In this document: positions 1 through 7,305 of the stretch, in pieces
Numbering within the stretch: the first letter of the stretch is position 1
Layout: each line of letters opens with the position of its first letter
Assembly: GCA_030533225.1 (NCBI GenBank)
Contig: JAUNJO010000009.1
Span: 1 to 41,893, forward strand
Source of the DNA: Eubacteriales bacterium
GTDB taxonomy: Bacteria > Bacillota > Clostridia > Oscillospirales > Acutalibacteraceae
Length of the DNA stretch: 41,893 nucleotides
Reading direction: 5' to 3'
The notes under the pieces: generated by a model
What the model was told of the DNA's origin: nothing
The model's database searches: none
Seen by the model: the letters and a program-made list of their open reading frames with translations, nothing else
Made by a program: the position numbers and the translations under genes

Positions 1-623
1 TGAGTGGAATAAGCGGGATAAACTTCAACAACATCTCCCCTAACCCGAAATTTGTTGCGAGTCAGGGAAATATCGTTTCTTTCATATTGCAGGGTGACAA
101 GCTTTTTGAGGAGATAGTCGCGCTCCATATTCATACCGGGACGAAGTGAAATTACCATTGCACGGTAATCAATCGGGTCACCGAGGGTATATATGCAGGA
201 AACTGACGCAACGATGATTACATCCCGTCTCTCGGAAAGCGCCAAGGTTGCGCTGTGGCGAAGCTTATCTATCTCATCGTTGATAGAAGAATCCTTTTCA
301 ATATAGGTATCGGTACCGGGGATGTACGCCTCCGGCTGATAGTAATCATAATATGATACAAAATACTCAACCGCATTTTCGGGGAAAAATTCTTTAAACT
401 CCGAACATAGTTGGGCAGCAAGCGTTTTGTTGTGCGCCAAGACCAGCGTCGGGCGGTTCATTTGTGCAATGATATTCGCCATCGTAAAAGTTTTTCCCGA
501 ACCCGTCACGCCGAGTAAGGTTTGCTCCATATAGCCTTTTTTAAGCCCCTCGACCAGCGTTGCAATCGCCTCAGGCTGGTCGCCCATCGGTTTATAGGGT
601 GAATGTAAAATAAACTTGTCCAC
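1..623 (-). CDS. uvrB: UvrABC system protein B, N-terminal part (runs off left edge)
   Basis: UvrB is the damage-verifying helicase-like subunit of nucleotide excision repair; it works with UvrA and UvrC. About 207 residues are present. The GTG start at 623 has an AAGGAG site about 10 bases upstream. Visible features are the N-terminal GDQPEAI motif, Walker A ([13 protein letters not shown], near residues 35-47), and the [16 protein letters not shown] beta-hairpin region that clamps DNA. The gene continues beyond position 1. A second, truncated copy of its first 90 codons lies at 1804-2076, so the 5' end seen here may have been exchanged or newly acquired. No strong promoter is evident directly upstream. 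Identification is certain; whether this is the resident or the incoming copy is inference. Confidence 0.95.
   Translation of the reverse strand, partial: MDKFILHSPYKPMGDQPEAIATLVEGLKKGYMEQTLLGVTGSGKTFTMANIIAQMNRPTLVLAHNKTLAAQLCSEFKEFFPENAVEYFVSYYDYYQPEAYIPGTDTYIEKDSSINDEIDKLRHSATLALSERRDVIIVASVSCIYTLGDPIDYRAMVISLRPGMNMERDYLLKKLVTLQYERNDISLTRNKFRVRGDVVEVYPAYST
352..386. repeat. 35-bp direct repeat shared by the two uvrB copies (left copy)
   Basis: Partner of 1805-1839, inside the longer uvrB. The interval between the two copies (about 1.45 kb) contains the alternative uvrB 5' end and the LRR gene. Confidence 0.75.
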
Positions 624-717
624 TATGTTCTCACTCCTTCCTTTTTGATTAATTTCTATCTTTTTATTGTCTTAAATTCACTCGAATTTTCCTCAAAAAG
701 TTGGCTTATAGTAAATA

Positions 718-740
718 ACACGAATTTAGGTCACAAATTT
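718..740. repeat. 23-bp direct repeat, left copy
   Basis: An exact 23-bp match to 1690-1712, reading ACACGAATTTAGG at its left end. The two copies bracket the LRR gene, about 0.97 kb apart. On the minus strand each copy also lies upstream of a gene start (uvrB and the LRR gene), so it could be part of a regulatory region rather than a cassette boundary. Confidence 0.75.
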
Positions 741-782
741 GTAGTCGTATTCAGTACAAAGTATTCAGCCGAGTATTCAACA

Positions 783-1652
783 TCAAAAAATCTCACAATA
801 TTTTTTGCCCTTATATTTCTCTACTAACGCCTCAAATTTCAACTCGTAATTTTTAATTCGTTGTTCATTCCCCTCAATTTTGAGTGACGGCTTTCTTTTA
901 CCAACAATAATTGTTGCAGGAACTTTTTTCAAATCTTCATTGCTTTTAAACAGTTCACAATCGTGTTTTGCCTTTAAAGCAAAACCTTTCAAGTGTGGGA
1001 AATTAGCAACAATCCAAGCAACCTGTTCGGTTGTCAAAAAGTGTAATGAAAAATCAAACTCTTTTAATTGCAACATATCAGACAAAAACGAAAAATCATT
1101 GTCTGTAATCTTTTTGCCCGTAAAGGACAAATATTCAATTTTAGTGTTCGCAAGAGGCATAAAACTTTCAATTTCTGCAGTATCCCAAATTGCGTTGCCG
1201 ATTGTAAAATATTTTAGGTTGGGTGCAGTTTCAATGCCAACTATGGATTTGAGCTTTGAAAAATCCTCAATGCAAACTCCTGTTAAAGAAGTATTATTCG
1301 ACATATCCCAAAGCTGTGTTACTTTTTGATTTGCGAAAAAATAAAGATATTCTAATTGTGGAAGTGTGCCTAAAAGAGACAAATCCTCAATTTGCTTATT
1401 CTTGAAAAATCGAATTGCTTTTAGTTGTTTACCATAGTTAAGTATAAAATATTCAAAGGTTTCTTGATTAAGCCCCGAAACAGTAACGGTGTCAATATCG
1501 GGATAATCTCTAAGTACATCTATATCTGAAAAATTAATTTTTCCGCCGCTAATGTCGGCTTTTTCTTCACGAAGATACAACCCCGTATGTGTTTCCGTTT
1601 TCTTATCGTAATCAAAACTGCCATCAGCAAAAGATTTAAAAGAAAATTTCAA
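783..1652 (-). CDS. Leucine-rich-repeat protein of unknown function
   Basis: The 289-residue protein has irregular leucine-rich repeats through most of its length (for example LPQLEYLYFF, APNLKYFTIG, MLQLKEFDFS, FPHLKGFALK), spaced about 20-25 residues apart. It has no signal peptide, membrane segment or enzymatic motif. Proteins of this shape are often protein-binding scaffolds, sometimes immunity or accessory proteins, but nothing here fixes a role. The start is supported by an AGAGGTG site upstream. It sits between two copies of the uvrB 5' end, and a 23-bp exact direct repeat lies just outside the gene at both ends (718-740 and 1690-1712). This suggests it arrived as a cassette. It is more AT-rich than its neighbours. 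The LRR nature is fairly sure; the function is unknown. Confidence 0.7.
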   Translation of the reverse strand: MKFSFKSFADGSFDYDKKTETHTGLYLREEKADISGGKINFSDIDVLRDYPDIDTVTVSGLNQETFEYFILNYGKQLKAIRFFKNKQIEDLSLLGTLPQLEYLYFFANQKVTQLWDMSNNTSLTGVCIEDFSKLKSIVGIETAPNLKYFTIGNAIWDTAEIESFMPLANTKIEYLSFTGKKITDNDFSFLSDMLQLKEFDFSLHFLTTEQVAWIVANFPHLKGFALKAKHDCELFKSNEDLKKVPATIIVGKRKPSLKIEGNEQRIKNYELKFEALVEKYKGKKYCEIF

Positions 1653-1689
1653 AATGGTTTCACCTCTTAAAAGTAATCATTTTCTCATT

Positions 1690-1712
1690 ACACGAATTTA
1701 GGTCACAAATTT
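1690..1712. repeat. 23-bp direct repeat, right copy
   Basis: Exact partner of 718-740. It lies about 40 bases upstream of the LRR start codon on the minus strand. Confidence 0.75.
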
Positions 1713-1803
1713 ATTTGGTTTATATAGTGTTATTACGTATTATCTTGTGTTAAAAGGTCCCTAAAAACGTAATTTTGTTGCAGTTTTTAGTGTAAATCTT
1801 GTA

Positions 1804-2076
1804 TTATGATACAAAATACTCAACCGCATTTTCGGGGAAGAATTCCTTGAACTCGGTGCAGAGCTGTGCGGCAAGTGTTTTGTTGTGGGCAAGCACCAAG
1901 GTGGGTCTGTTGAGTTTTGCAATAACATTTGCCATAGTGAAGGTTTTACCCGAACCGGTAACACCCAAAAGTGTCTGCTCACGGTTGCCCGCCTCAATAC
2001 TTCTCACAAGAGTATCAATAGCTTGAGGCTGGTCGCCCGTGGGTTTGTATTCAGAAACAAGCTTAAACTTATCCAT
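1804..2076 (-). pseudogene. uvrB: Truncated 5' copy of uvrB (90 codons)
   Basis: The ORF encodes the first 90 residues of UvrB, including Walker A ([13 protein letters not shown]) and [13 protein letters not shown], and stops right after EYFVS. The next codon is TAA where the longer copy has TAT (Tyr). The last 35 bases before the break (1805-1839) are identical to 352-386 of the longer copy. Elsewhere the copies differ by silent changes and some residues (SIEAGNREQ versus GLKKGYMEQ), so this is not a recent tandem duplication. It keeps a GGAGGCTGATATC ribosome site and a good promoter at 2169-2196. It looks like the displaced original 5' end of the chromosomal gene. It cannot be functional alone because the helicase motifs beyond Walker A are missing. 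Confidence 0.85.
1805..1839. repeat. 35-bp direct repeat shared by the two uvrB copies (right copy)
   Basis: Identical to 352-386 in the longer uvrB. Homology stops abruptly on the left side of this stretch, which marks the recombination junction. Conserved coding sequence ([12 protein letters not shown]) contributes to the identity, but the perfect match, with no silent change, contrasts with the rest of the alignment. Confidence 0.75.
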
Positions 2077-2168
2077 GATATCAGCCTCCGTAAAGATAAA
2101 ATGTTAATAATAATTCGAAATAAGAATAATAATGAGAAAAATCACAGATTTAGTCATTTTATCTAACA

Positions 2169-2196
2169 ATTATACCATATATTGTGGAAAAATCAA
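2169..2196 (-). promoter_or_regulatory. Sigma-A type promoter upstream of the truncated uvrB
   Basis: On the minus strand, -35 TTGATT (2191-2196), a 16-bp spacer and -10 TATAAT (2169-2174). It lies about 95 bases upstream of the truncated uvrB start and is probably the original uvrB promoter. Confidence 0.65.
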
Positions 2197-2325
2197 AGGT
2201 TTTTTATGACACGATAAATACTAATCGGTAATCCGATTTTTCTGCTTTGTCAATATGAGTATTAGCAGTCAGTCGGCAGAATTTTCACTAATATATCTTT
2301 TGACGAAAATCAAAAGACAAGAAAA

Positions 2326-2348
2326 AATCCCTCTATCAAATAGAGGGA
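2326..2348 (-). terminator. Rho-independent terminator of radC
   Basis: A 10-bp perfect stem (ATCCCTCTAT / ATAGAGGGAT) with a 3-base loop, flanked by A/T tracts, immediately downstream of the radC stop on the minus strand. Confidence 0.7.
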
Positions 2349-2354
2349 TAATAA

Positions 2355-3026
2355 TTACAGCGCGCCTGACTCCCTAAAGGAAACGTAGTCGTTATCGGCA
2401 ATAATTATATGGTCATACAGATTTATACTGACTACACTCAAAGTTTCAGCCAAAACTTCGGTGGCTCTGTAGTCATTCTGACTGGGGAGTGCCATACCGC
2501 TTGGGTGATTGTGAGCTATTACCGCTGTGCGAGCATTGTACCTCATTGCAAGGTCAACTATCTTTCTCATATTCACATCCGAAGACACATTTGAGCCTAC
2601 CGAAACAACACCGCAATAAAGCTCGCGACACTTTGCGTCCAACAAAAGAAGAATCAGGTGCTCATTCACTCTACCCACAAATTTATTGAGGAAATAGTCT
2701 CCCAAGTTATTGATGTCTATGATTTTGTTCTTATTGTTGTATTTATCGTCAAGATAAACTCTCGCCACATCGGGAAGCATCTTCAGGAAAGTTGCAGAGT
2801 TTTCGGTGAGTCCCGATTCAACAAGCACATCAACAGGTGCATCAAGCACAGCACTTATTGAGCCGAAGTTCTCTAAAAGCCTGTGAGCAATTGGGTTAGT
2901 GTCCTTTTGCGGATAGCAGTAATAGAGCAACATTTCCAAAATCTCATGCTCCTCAAAATTATCGAAGCCATTTTGCAAATATCGGTTTTTCATTCTGCTT
3001 CGATGACCCTTGTGCTCATTAGACAC
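2355..3026 (-). CDS. radC: RadC-family JAB/MPN domain protein
   Basis: The 223-residue protein matches the RadC (UPF0758) family in length. The N-terminal half has a helix-hairpin-helix-like region. The C-terminal half is a JAB1/MPN metal-binding domain with the signature AHNHPSG followed by S and D residues (SQND). The family is historically called a DNA repair protein, but its catalytic role is not settled; the metal-binding residues are intact here. The start is GTG at 3026 (SNEHKGHRSRM follows), with AAGGAGG seven bases upstream; the nearby ATG at 3019 is out of frame. It is a single gene with its own terminator, in the same orientation as the esterase upstream. Confidence 0.93.
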   Translation of the reverse strand: MSNEHKGHRSRMKNRYLQNGFDNFEEHEILEMLLYYCYPQKDTNPIAHRLLENFGSISAVLDAPVDVLVESGLTENSATFLKMLPDVARVYLDDKYNNKNKIIDINNLGDYFLNKFVGRVNEHLILLLLDAKCRELYCGVVSVGSNVSSDVNMRKIVDLAMRYNARTAVIAHNHPSGMALPSQNDYRATEVLAETLSVVSINLYDHIIIADNDYVSFRESGAL

Positions 3027-3130
3027 ACCAATCCCTCCTTAATCTCTGATGTAATTATTATACAGTATATAAAACATTATTTCAATGACAATATAAAACT
3101 TATGCCAAATAAGCCCTGCTAAATCAAAAA

Positions 3131-3155
3131 ATCCGCACAACTCGATTGTGCGGAT
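3131..3155 (-). terminator. Rho-independent terminator
   Basis: A 10-bp perfect stem (ATCCGCACAA / TTGTGCGGAT) with a 5-base loop, just downstream of the esterase stop codon on the minus strand. Confidence 0.7.
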
Positions 3156-3164
3156 CCATTGCTT

Positions 3165-4130
3165 CTATGAAATTTCGCCTTTATATACTTTGGCTATAAA
3201 GTCTGCTACACGCTCAAAAGACTCCTTGCCCTCAGGCACGATTTTCCTAAACATTGGATAGGCATGGAACATCCCATCGCCTACCTCAACTTCAGAATAT
3301 ATATTGAGTGCTTTGAGTTTTTCCGATACTGCAAGGGTATCACTCAAGAGGATTTCATCTTCTCCAACTGTAAAAAACATTGGCGGAAAACCGCTAAAAT
3401 CTGCGAACACAGGCGAAATATAGGGGTCTTTTCTGTCGGCATCACCGAACCAGGAGAAAACCGGGCAGTTGAGGAGGGATTCTTTTTCGGCATCAATCTG
3501 CTCTTTAGTAAACACACCTTTTCTTCCAAACAGAACATCCCGTGAATAATTTTCAGTATAACTGTCTCCGCTGCAGGTCATGTCACCCCACAAAGACATA
3601 CAGACTCCGGCTTTCGGTAGTTCTCTGCCCATATCACGAAGTTTGAGCATTAACGCAAGTGTAAGATTGGCACCTGCCGAGTCACCTGCAATAACTATGT
3701 TTTCAGGTTTATAGCCCTGATTGTCCACAATATCGCACCAAAGGTCATAAGCCTCATTAAGCTGTGAAGGGTAAACATTCTCAGGGGCAAGCTCGTAGTC
3801 AAGCATAATAAGCTCGCATCCGCCGGTTGCCTCATAGTAATCCCCTGCAAATTCACGGTAAGTGGAGAGAAGTCCCGCCACATAGGCACCCCCGTGAAGA
3901 TATAGAATAACTCTGTCTTTTCTTTTGTCGCCGACTTTCAGCACCCTGTCGTACTTGGTGCCCTTTGGAGTTTTTTCCTTCGCAAGAGTAAATCCCTCGG
4001 GCACGCTATCGTTGATTGCAGGATTTGAAGCAGTCCTCAAACGCGTAATAGGGTCTTTTGTCTTGTATGGATTTAGGCTGAAAGTTAAACGCAGAACATT
4101 TCTGAAAATTCTGCCGCGTTGAGAAACCAT
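3165..4130 (-). CDS. Alpha/beta hydrolase, hormone-sensitive-lipase-type esterase
   Basis: This is an HSL-family (acetyl esterase/lipase) carboxylesterase, probably cytosolic. Visible are the oxyanion-hole motif LYLHGGAYVAG, the nucleophile elbow GDSAGANL, the catalytic acid in VGEDEILLSD and the catalytic histidine in GMFHAYPMF, all in the usual order. It probably hydrolyses short acyl esters; the substrate is unknown. The ATG at 4130 is preferred because GGAGGTG lies seven bases upstream; an upstream in-frame ATG at 4148 would put that site inside the gene. The protein has about 321 residues, usual for the family. It has its own terminator at 3131-3155. Confidence 0.9.
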   Translation of the reverse strand: MVSQRGRIFRNVLRLTFSLNPYKTKDPITRLRTASNPAINDSVPEGFTLAKEKTPKGTKYDRVLKVGDKRKDRVILYLHGGAYVAGLLSTYREFAGDYYEATGGCELIMLDYELAPENVYPSQLNEAYDLWCDIVDNQGYKPENIVIAGDSAGANLTLALMLKLRDMGRELPKAGVCMSLWGDMTCSGDSYTENYSRDVLFGRKGVFTKEQIDAEKESLLNCPVFSWFGDADRKDPYISPVFADFSGFPPMFFTVGEDEILLSDTLAVSEKLKALNIYSEVEVGDGMFHAYPMFRKIVPEGKESFERVADFIAKVYKGEIS

Positions 4131-4218
4131 CTCAGCACCTCCGAACATAGTTTATTTTGTAATGATAGCACAAACATCTTCTTTTGGCAATAATAACAAA
4201 ATCGCAGACCGTATGAAA

Positions 4219-4707
4219 TCAGTATGGCTCATAGCCATTTTGAACAAGTATTTCTTGGAAGATTTCTTCAATTTCATTTGTAGCATCGGTGTAATTCTCG
4301 GGATAAGAATTTGCACCGTATGCACTGATGAGCGTATCCTCTCCGGATTTTACCGTTAAACTAAAACTTTCCCCATCAAGCACATGGTGATTTGATTCAT
4401 TGAATCCGTCCCAGCTTGGTATTTCATATTTATTAATGACCTCACCTAATCTATTCATGACTGTTCCGTCTGTTTCAACTTCTGTTACCTCATCCGGGGA
4501 CGCACCTGCGTACTTAACCGATATTCTTACTTTGTCCCCTGATTTTTCACAGGTGTATATTTGGTCATAGTTTATCACAAAGCAGGAAGTACTGTAACAA
4601 AAGTATGTAAGACTATCGGTGTCAATTTCTGTTTTCCGCTCGCCGAAACATCCGGAAAACGGAAAAACTGCAGTAAGCAGTAAAGCGAAAATCAAGACTT
4701 TTCTCAT
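4219..4707 (-). CDS. Small predicted lipoprotein, unknown function
   Basis: About 162 residues. The N-terminus is MRKVLIFALLLTAVFPFSGC, a lipoprotein signal peptide with a lipobox ending in Cys20, so the mature protein should be anchored on the outer face of the membrane. The rest is soluble, acidic and without a recognised domain; it contains one repeated style of beta-rich segment (DGESFSLTVKSGEDTLISAY). The ATG at 4707 has GGGGGA upstream and gives a proper signal peptide; the upstream ATG at 4722 would add five residues. It stands alone between the esterase and the integrative-element region. The lipoprotein call is firm; the function is unknown. Confidence 0.75.
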   Translation of the reverse strand: MRKVLIFALLLTAVFPFSGCFGERKTEIDTDSLTYFCYSTSCFVINYDQIYTCEKSGDKVRISVKYAGASPDEVTEVETDGTVMNRLGEVINKYEIPSWDGFNESNHHVLDGESFSLTVKSGEDTLISAYGANSYPENYTDATNEIEEIFQEILVQNGYEPY

Positions 4708-4981
4708 ATTACAATCCCCCATTAAATTGTTTTGTTGCTTTTTTTCATTTCTCTAATCCTTTTCCATACAACAGGTATGTACATCCGGAAAATTTTCAGT
4801 ATTTCTTTTCAATGTCTGCAACTACAATATAGCATAACATTTCACAAATTTCAATACGAAGGTTACATCACGCTTTCGCAAAATACTGATATAGTTTTTC
4901 TGGGGGTTGGTACTGTTGACAAGAAGTCTGTAGTGTGCAAACACAAAGTAAGTGATGCGGTAGCAGGGTGATAGCGAATAA

Positions 4982-4999
4982 TGGTACGAATGTGGTACG
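4982..4999. repeat. Paired TGGTACG direct repeats, integrase-arm-like
   Basis: Two copies of TGGTACG with an 11-bp period, 68 bases left of the core at 5067. The right end of the guaA element has GTTGTCA twice with the same 11-bp period, 61 bases from its core. The sequence differs, so a different integrase specificity would be implied. Confidence 0.45.
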
Positions 5000-5066
5000 C
5001 CAAGAAAAAGGGAATGCCCGAAAACCGTTGCAGTACAAGGCTTTCGGGCGTTATTCATTTTATTCC

Positions 5067-5079
5067 TATTCGCTCCCGA
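5067..5079. mobile_element. Degenerate attachment core
   Basis: Matches 10 of 13 positions of the guaA core repeat (8968-8980 and 17869-17881). The similarity continues in the flank: TAAACAATTTTGT here versus TAAACAATTCTGT at 8988-9000, and paired repeats follow about 91-100 bases further in both cases. Confidence 0.5.
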
Positions 5080-5169
5080 TAACTGTGACTTAAACAATTT
5101 TGTATGGTTATTTTTACTCGCATTATCAAGAGTATTCAGATTATCCATAAAATATGGACTGTCAAGTTT

Positions 5170-5190
5170 TTGTTGTCACTTTGTTGTCAC
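5170..5190. repeat. Paired TTGTTGTCAC direct repeats, integrase-arm-like
   Basis: Two copies of TTGTTGTCAC (5170-5179 and 5181-5190) with an 11-bp period. They match the GTTGTCA pair at 17791-17808 and the GTTATC pair at 9080-9097. They sit just beyond the stop codon of the HxlR gene. Confidence 0.6.
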
Positions 5191-5199
5191 GCAAGGGGT

Positions 5200-5535
5200 T
5201 TACTTGCCTGATATACTGCTTTTATATCCTTCGCCCCAATTCCACATAGCGTCGAGGATAGGCTTCAAGCTCTGTCCCAATTCTGTCAAGGAATATTCTA
5301 CTCTTGGCGGAACTTCAGCATATACTTTTCGATTAACGAGTCCGTTTTCTTCCATATCACGAAGCTGAGCAGTCAAAACTTTTTGAGATACGCTGCCGAT
5401 AGATTTTTTGAGTTCGCCAAAACGCTTTGTTCCCGGCAACAAATCTCTTAGTATTAAAACTTTCCACTTATCACCGATTAAGGTAAGCGTTGTTTCAACC
5501 GGGCAAGCCGGCAGTTCTTTTAATTTATCGCTCAT
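5200..5535 (-). CDS. HxlR-family transcriptional regulator
   Basis: The 111-residue protein is a winged helix-turn-helix regulator of the HxlR/YodB/HypR type: CPVETTLTLIGDKWKVLILRDLL, then FGELKKSIGSVSQKVLTAQLRDMEENGLVNRK and the wing RVEYSLTELG. Members sense electrophiles or oxidants through an N-terminal Cys; Cys11 sits in the expected place (PACPVE). It is transcribed divergently from the 5842-8896 operon. Two 18-bp dyads in the shared intergenic region (5684-5701 and 5709-5726) are plausible operators. It probably controls the SnoaL, flavoprotein, macrodomain and sirtuin genes, and itself. Confidence 0.92.
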   Translation of the reverse strand: MSDKLKELPACPVETTLTLIGDKWKVLILRDLLPGTKRFGELKKSIGSVSQKVLTAQLRDMEENGLVNRKVYAEVPPRVEYSLTELGQSLKPILDAMWNWGEGYKSSISGK

Positions 5536-5841
5536 AATAAAACCTCACAATAGTTTCAAATTGTCTCTAACACTCATATTATACTATACTACCATATAGG
5601 AAATCAAGTGTACCCCGAAAAATAAAAAAATCAAAAATTTTTTCTCGGCTTAAAAGCGACTGTTATCCCTTTGTTTACACATTAGTTTCCTCCCGGTAAC
5701 TATCCATTAGTTTCCTTTTGGTAACTACGCCACAATATTGTGCTTACTTTACAATGGGTACTGTCACAAATATAATATAGTCAAGAGCTACACAGAACGG
5801 CCGATGCGAAGCTCGAAGCAAATCCAAAGGAGGAAACTAAA
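5536..5841. promoter_or_regulatory. Divergent control region with twin dyad operators and a promoter
   Basis: This 306-base gap between the HxlR gene and the SnoaL gene has no ORF of interest. It holds two copies of AGTTTCC-N4-GGTAACT (5684-5701 and 5709-5726; imperfect dyads 25 bases apart) and a good rightward promoter, TTTACA (5748-5753), 17 bp, TATAAT (5771-5776). The dyads lie just upstream of the -35. That position suits an activator or a repressor acting on both genes; HxlR is the obvious candidate. Confidence 0.6.
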
Positions 5842-6615
5842 ATGACAAACACACAGAAAGCACTTGAACTTATAGGCACTTTCGCAACCGGCAATACCGA
5901 GAAAGCAACCGAACTGCTTGCAGAAGGCTACATTCAGCACAACCTTGCTTACTCAACAGGGCGTGACGCCTTTGTCGGTTCAGTTGCATACCTCGCATCT
6001 GCACCCGTAAAAACCACTGTAAACAATATCCGTGCCTTTGAGGACGGTGACAAGGTTTTCTTGCAGACCGTTTACAATTTTGCAGGTGCGGGTGAACAGG
6101 TTGCTTTTGACATCTTCCGCTTTGATGAAAACGGCAAGATTGCAGAGCATTGGGATAACCTTGCCGCAAAAGCAGAACCCAATCCGTCCGGCAGAACACA
6201 AATTGACGGAACTTTGGTAATCAAAGACCTTGACAAAACCGAAGCAAACCGTGAGGTAGTAAAGAACTTCCTTTACGATGTTATGCAGGGCAATCGTCCT
6301 GAGAAAACACCTGATTATTTTGACGGTGATACTTACCTTCAGCATAACACAGGAATCGCAGACGGTTTATCCGGTTTAGGTACTGCACTCGCCGCTCTTG
6401 CAGAGCAAAACATTCAGATGATTTACACTACCGTACATCAGGTACTTGCACAAGGAAACTTTGTTCTCGCAGTCAGCGAAGGAACCTTTGGCGGTGCTCC
6501 TACCTCTTACTATGACCTTTGGAGAGTTGAGGACGGTAAGATTGCCGAGCATTGGGATGTAATGGAAACCATTGCGGATAAATCCACTTGGCAAAATCAG
6601 AACGGCAAGTTCTAA
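5842..6615 (+). CDS. Tandem SnoaL/NTF2-like domain protein
   Basis: The 257-residue protein contains two SnoaL/nuclear-transport-factor-2-like folds in tandem. Each half has an H-N pair (EGYIQHNLAY near residue 30; DTYLQHNTGI near 165) and the closing motif GKIAEHWD (near residues 101 and 234). Single-domain relatives are common in stress operons; substrates are mostly unknown. AAAGGAGGAAAC precedes the ATG. It is the first gene of a plus-strand operon with the flavin/ferredoxin, macrodomain and sirtuin genes, controlled from 5748-5776. A hairpin at 6627-6662 after its stop may lower expression of the downstream genes. Confidence 0.85.
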   Translation: MTNTQKALELIGTFATGNTEKATELLAEGYIQHNLAYSTGRDAFVGSVAYLASAPVKTTVNNIRAFEDGDKVFLQTVYNFAGAGEQVAFDIFRFDENGKIAEHWDNLAAKAEPNPSGRTQIDGTLVIKDLDKTEANREVVKNFLYDVMQGNRPEKTPDYFDGDTYLQHNTGIADGLSGLGTALAALAEQNIQMIYTTVHQVLAQGNFVLAVSEGTFGGAPTSYYDLWRVEDGKIAEHWDVMETIADKSTWQNQNGKF

Positions 6616-6626
6616 CTATAACAACC

Positions 6627-6662
6627 GAAAGCCACGCAGGCGGTTTCTTTTGCGTGGCTTTC
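6627..6662 (+). terminator. Hairpin between SnoaL and flavoprotein genes
   Basis: A perfect 12-bp stem (GAAAGCCACGCA / TGCGTGGCTTTC) with a 12-base loop. The downstream T-tract is weak, so it may be a partial terminator or an mRNA-stability element within the operon. Confidence 0.55.
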
Positions 6663-6686
6663 CCTACCGTAACGAGGAGGTATGCA

Positions 6687-7301
6687 ATGAACTATCTGAA
6701 ATATCTTGTTGAAGAAATCCATACTACCGTAATGGCAACAGTAGATAACAACGGACTGCCGGTAACCTGTGCTATTGATATAATGGACTATGACGATAGC
6801 GGACTGTATTTCCTGACGGCAAAGGGTAAGAACCTCTACGAGCGATTAAAACAAAAAGGGTATGTTGCTTTAACCGGAATGAAAGGAAGCGACACATTAT
6901 CCTGCGTTGCTGTTTCTGTAAGCGGTAAGGCTCAGGAAATCGGCAGCGAACCGCTGGAAAAGTTGTTTGAGAAAAACAGCTATATGAAAGAAATCTATAC
7001 GACAAAAGAGTCCCGCAAGGCTCTTACCGTATTTCGTATTTACGAGGGAAACGGCGAATGGTTCGACCTTTCCAAAAAACCTATTGAGCGAGCTGTTTTC
7101 ACTTTTGGGGACGGGCAAGAAATAAATGAGGGATATGAGATTAGCGATAACTGCGTCGGCTGCAAAGCGTGTGAAGCAGTTTGTCCGCAGGGCTGTATTG
7201 ATTTTGGAGCCGTTCCTGCTATAATTATTCAAAAGAACTGTCTGCATTGCGGAAACTGTATGACTGTCTGCCCCTATAATGCAGTTATCAAAAGAGGATA
7301 A
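6687..7301 (+). CDS. Pyridoxamine-phosphate-oxidase-like flavin protein fused to 2[4Fe-4S] ferredoxin domain
   Basis: The N-terminal ~135 residues resemble the split-barrel FMN-binding PNPOx family (HTTVMATVDNNGLPVTCAIDIM, LYFLTAKGKNLYERL). The C-terminal ~60 residues are a bacterial ferredoxin with two CxxCxxCxxxCP clusters (CVGCKACEAVCPQGC and CLHCGNCMTVCPYNA). The expected role is a small flavin/iron-sulfur oxidoreductase in the cytosol; the substrate is unknown. The ATG at 6687 follows GAGGAGGTATGCA. An upstream in-frame ATG at 6588 lies inside the SnoaL gene and has no ribosome site. It is in an operon with SnoaL upstream and the macrodomain gene four bases downstream. Confidence 0.9.
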   Translation: MNYLKYLVEEIHTTVMATVDNNGLPVTCAIDIMDYDDSGLYFLTAKGKNLYERLKQKGYVALTGMKGSDTLSCVAVSVSGKAQEIGSEPLEKLFEKNSYMKEIYTTKESRKALTVFRIYEGNGEWFDLSKKPIERAVFTFGDGQEINEGYEISDNCVGCKACEAVCPQGCIDFGAVPAIIIQKNCLHCGNCMTVCPYNAVIKRG

Positions 7302-7305
7302 AACT

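Larger units (their letters stand above)
4723..5199. other. Gene-free region holding a degenerate attachment-site junction
   Basis: I see no convincing gene in these 477 bases. The small ORFs have no ribosome site or recognisable product. What is present: paired TGGTACG repeats (4982-4988, 4993-4999), an imperfect stem GCCCGAAA/TTTCGGGC (about 5016-5051), a core resembling the guaA attachment core (5067-5079), a segment resembling the left end of the 8968 element (5088-5103), and paired TTGTTGTCAC repeats (5170-5190). This is the layout expected where the right end of one integrated element meets the left end of another. Confidence 0.6.

Noticed and set aside
4822-5148. A 108-codon minus-strand open frame in the 4.7-5.2 kb gap
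   Set aside because: It has no ribosome site or recognisable domain and spans the paired repeats and att-like core, so it is more likely chance in non-coding DNA.
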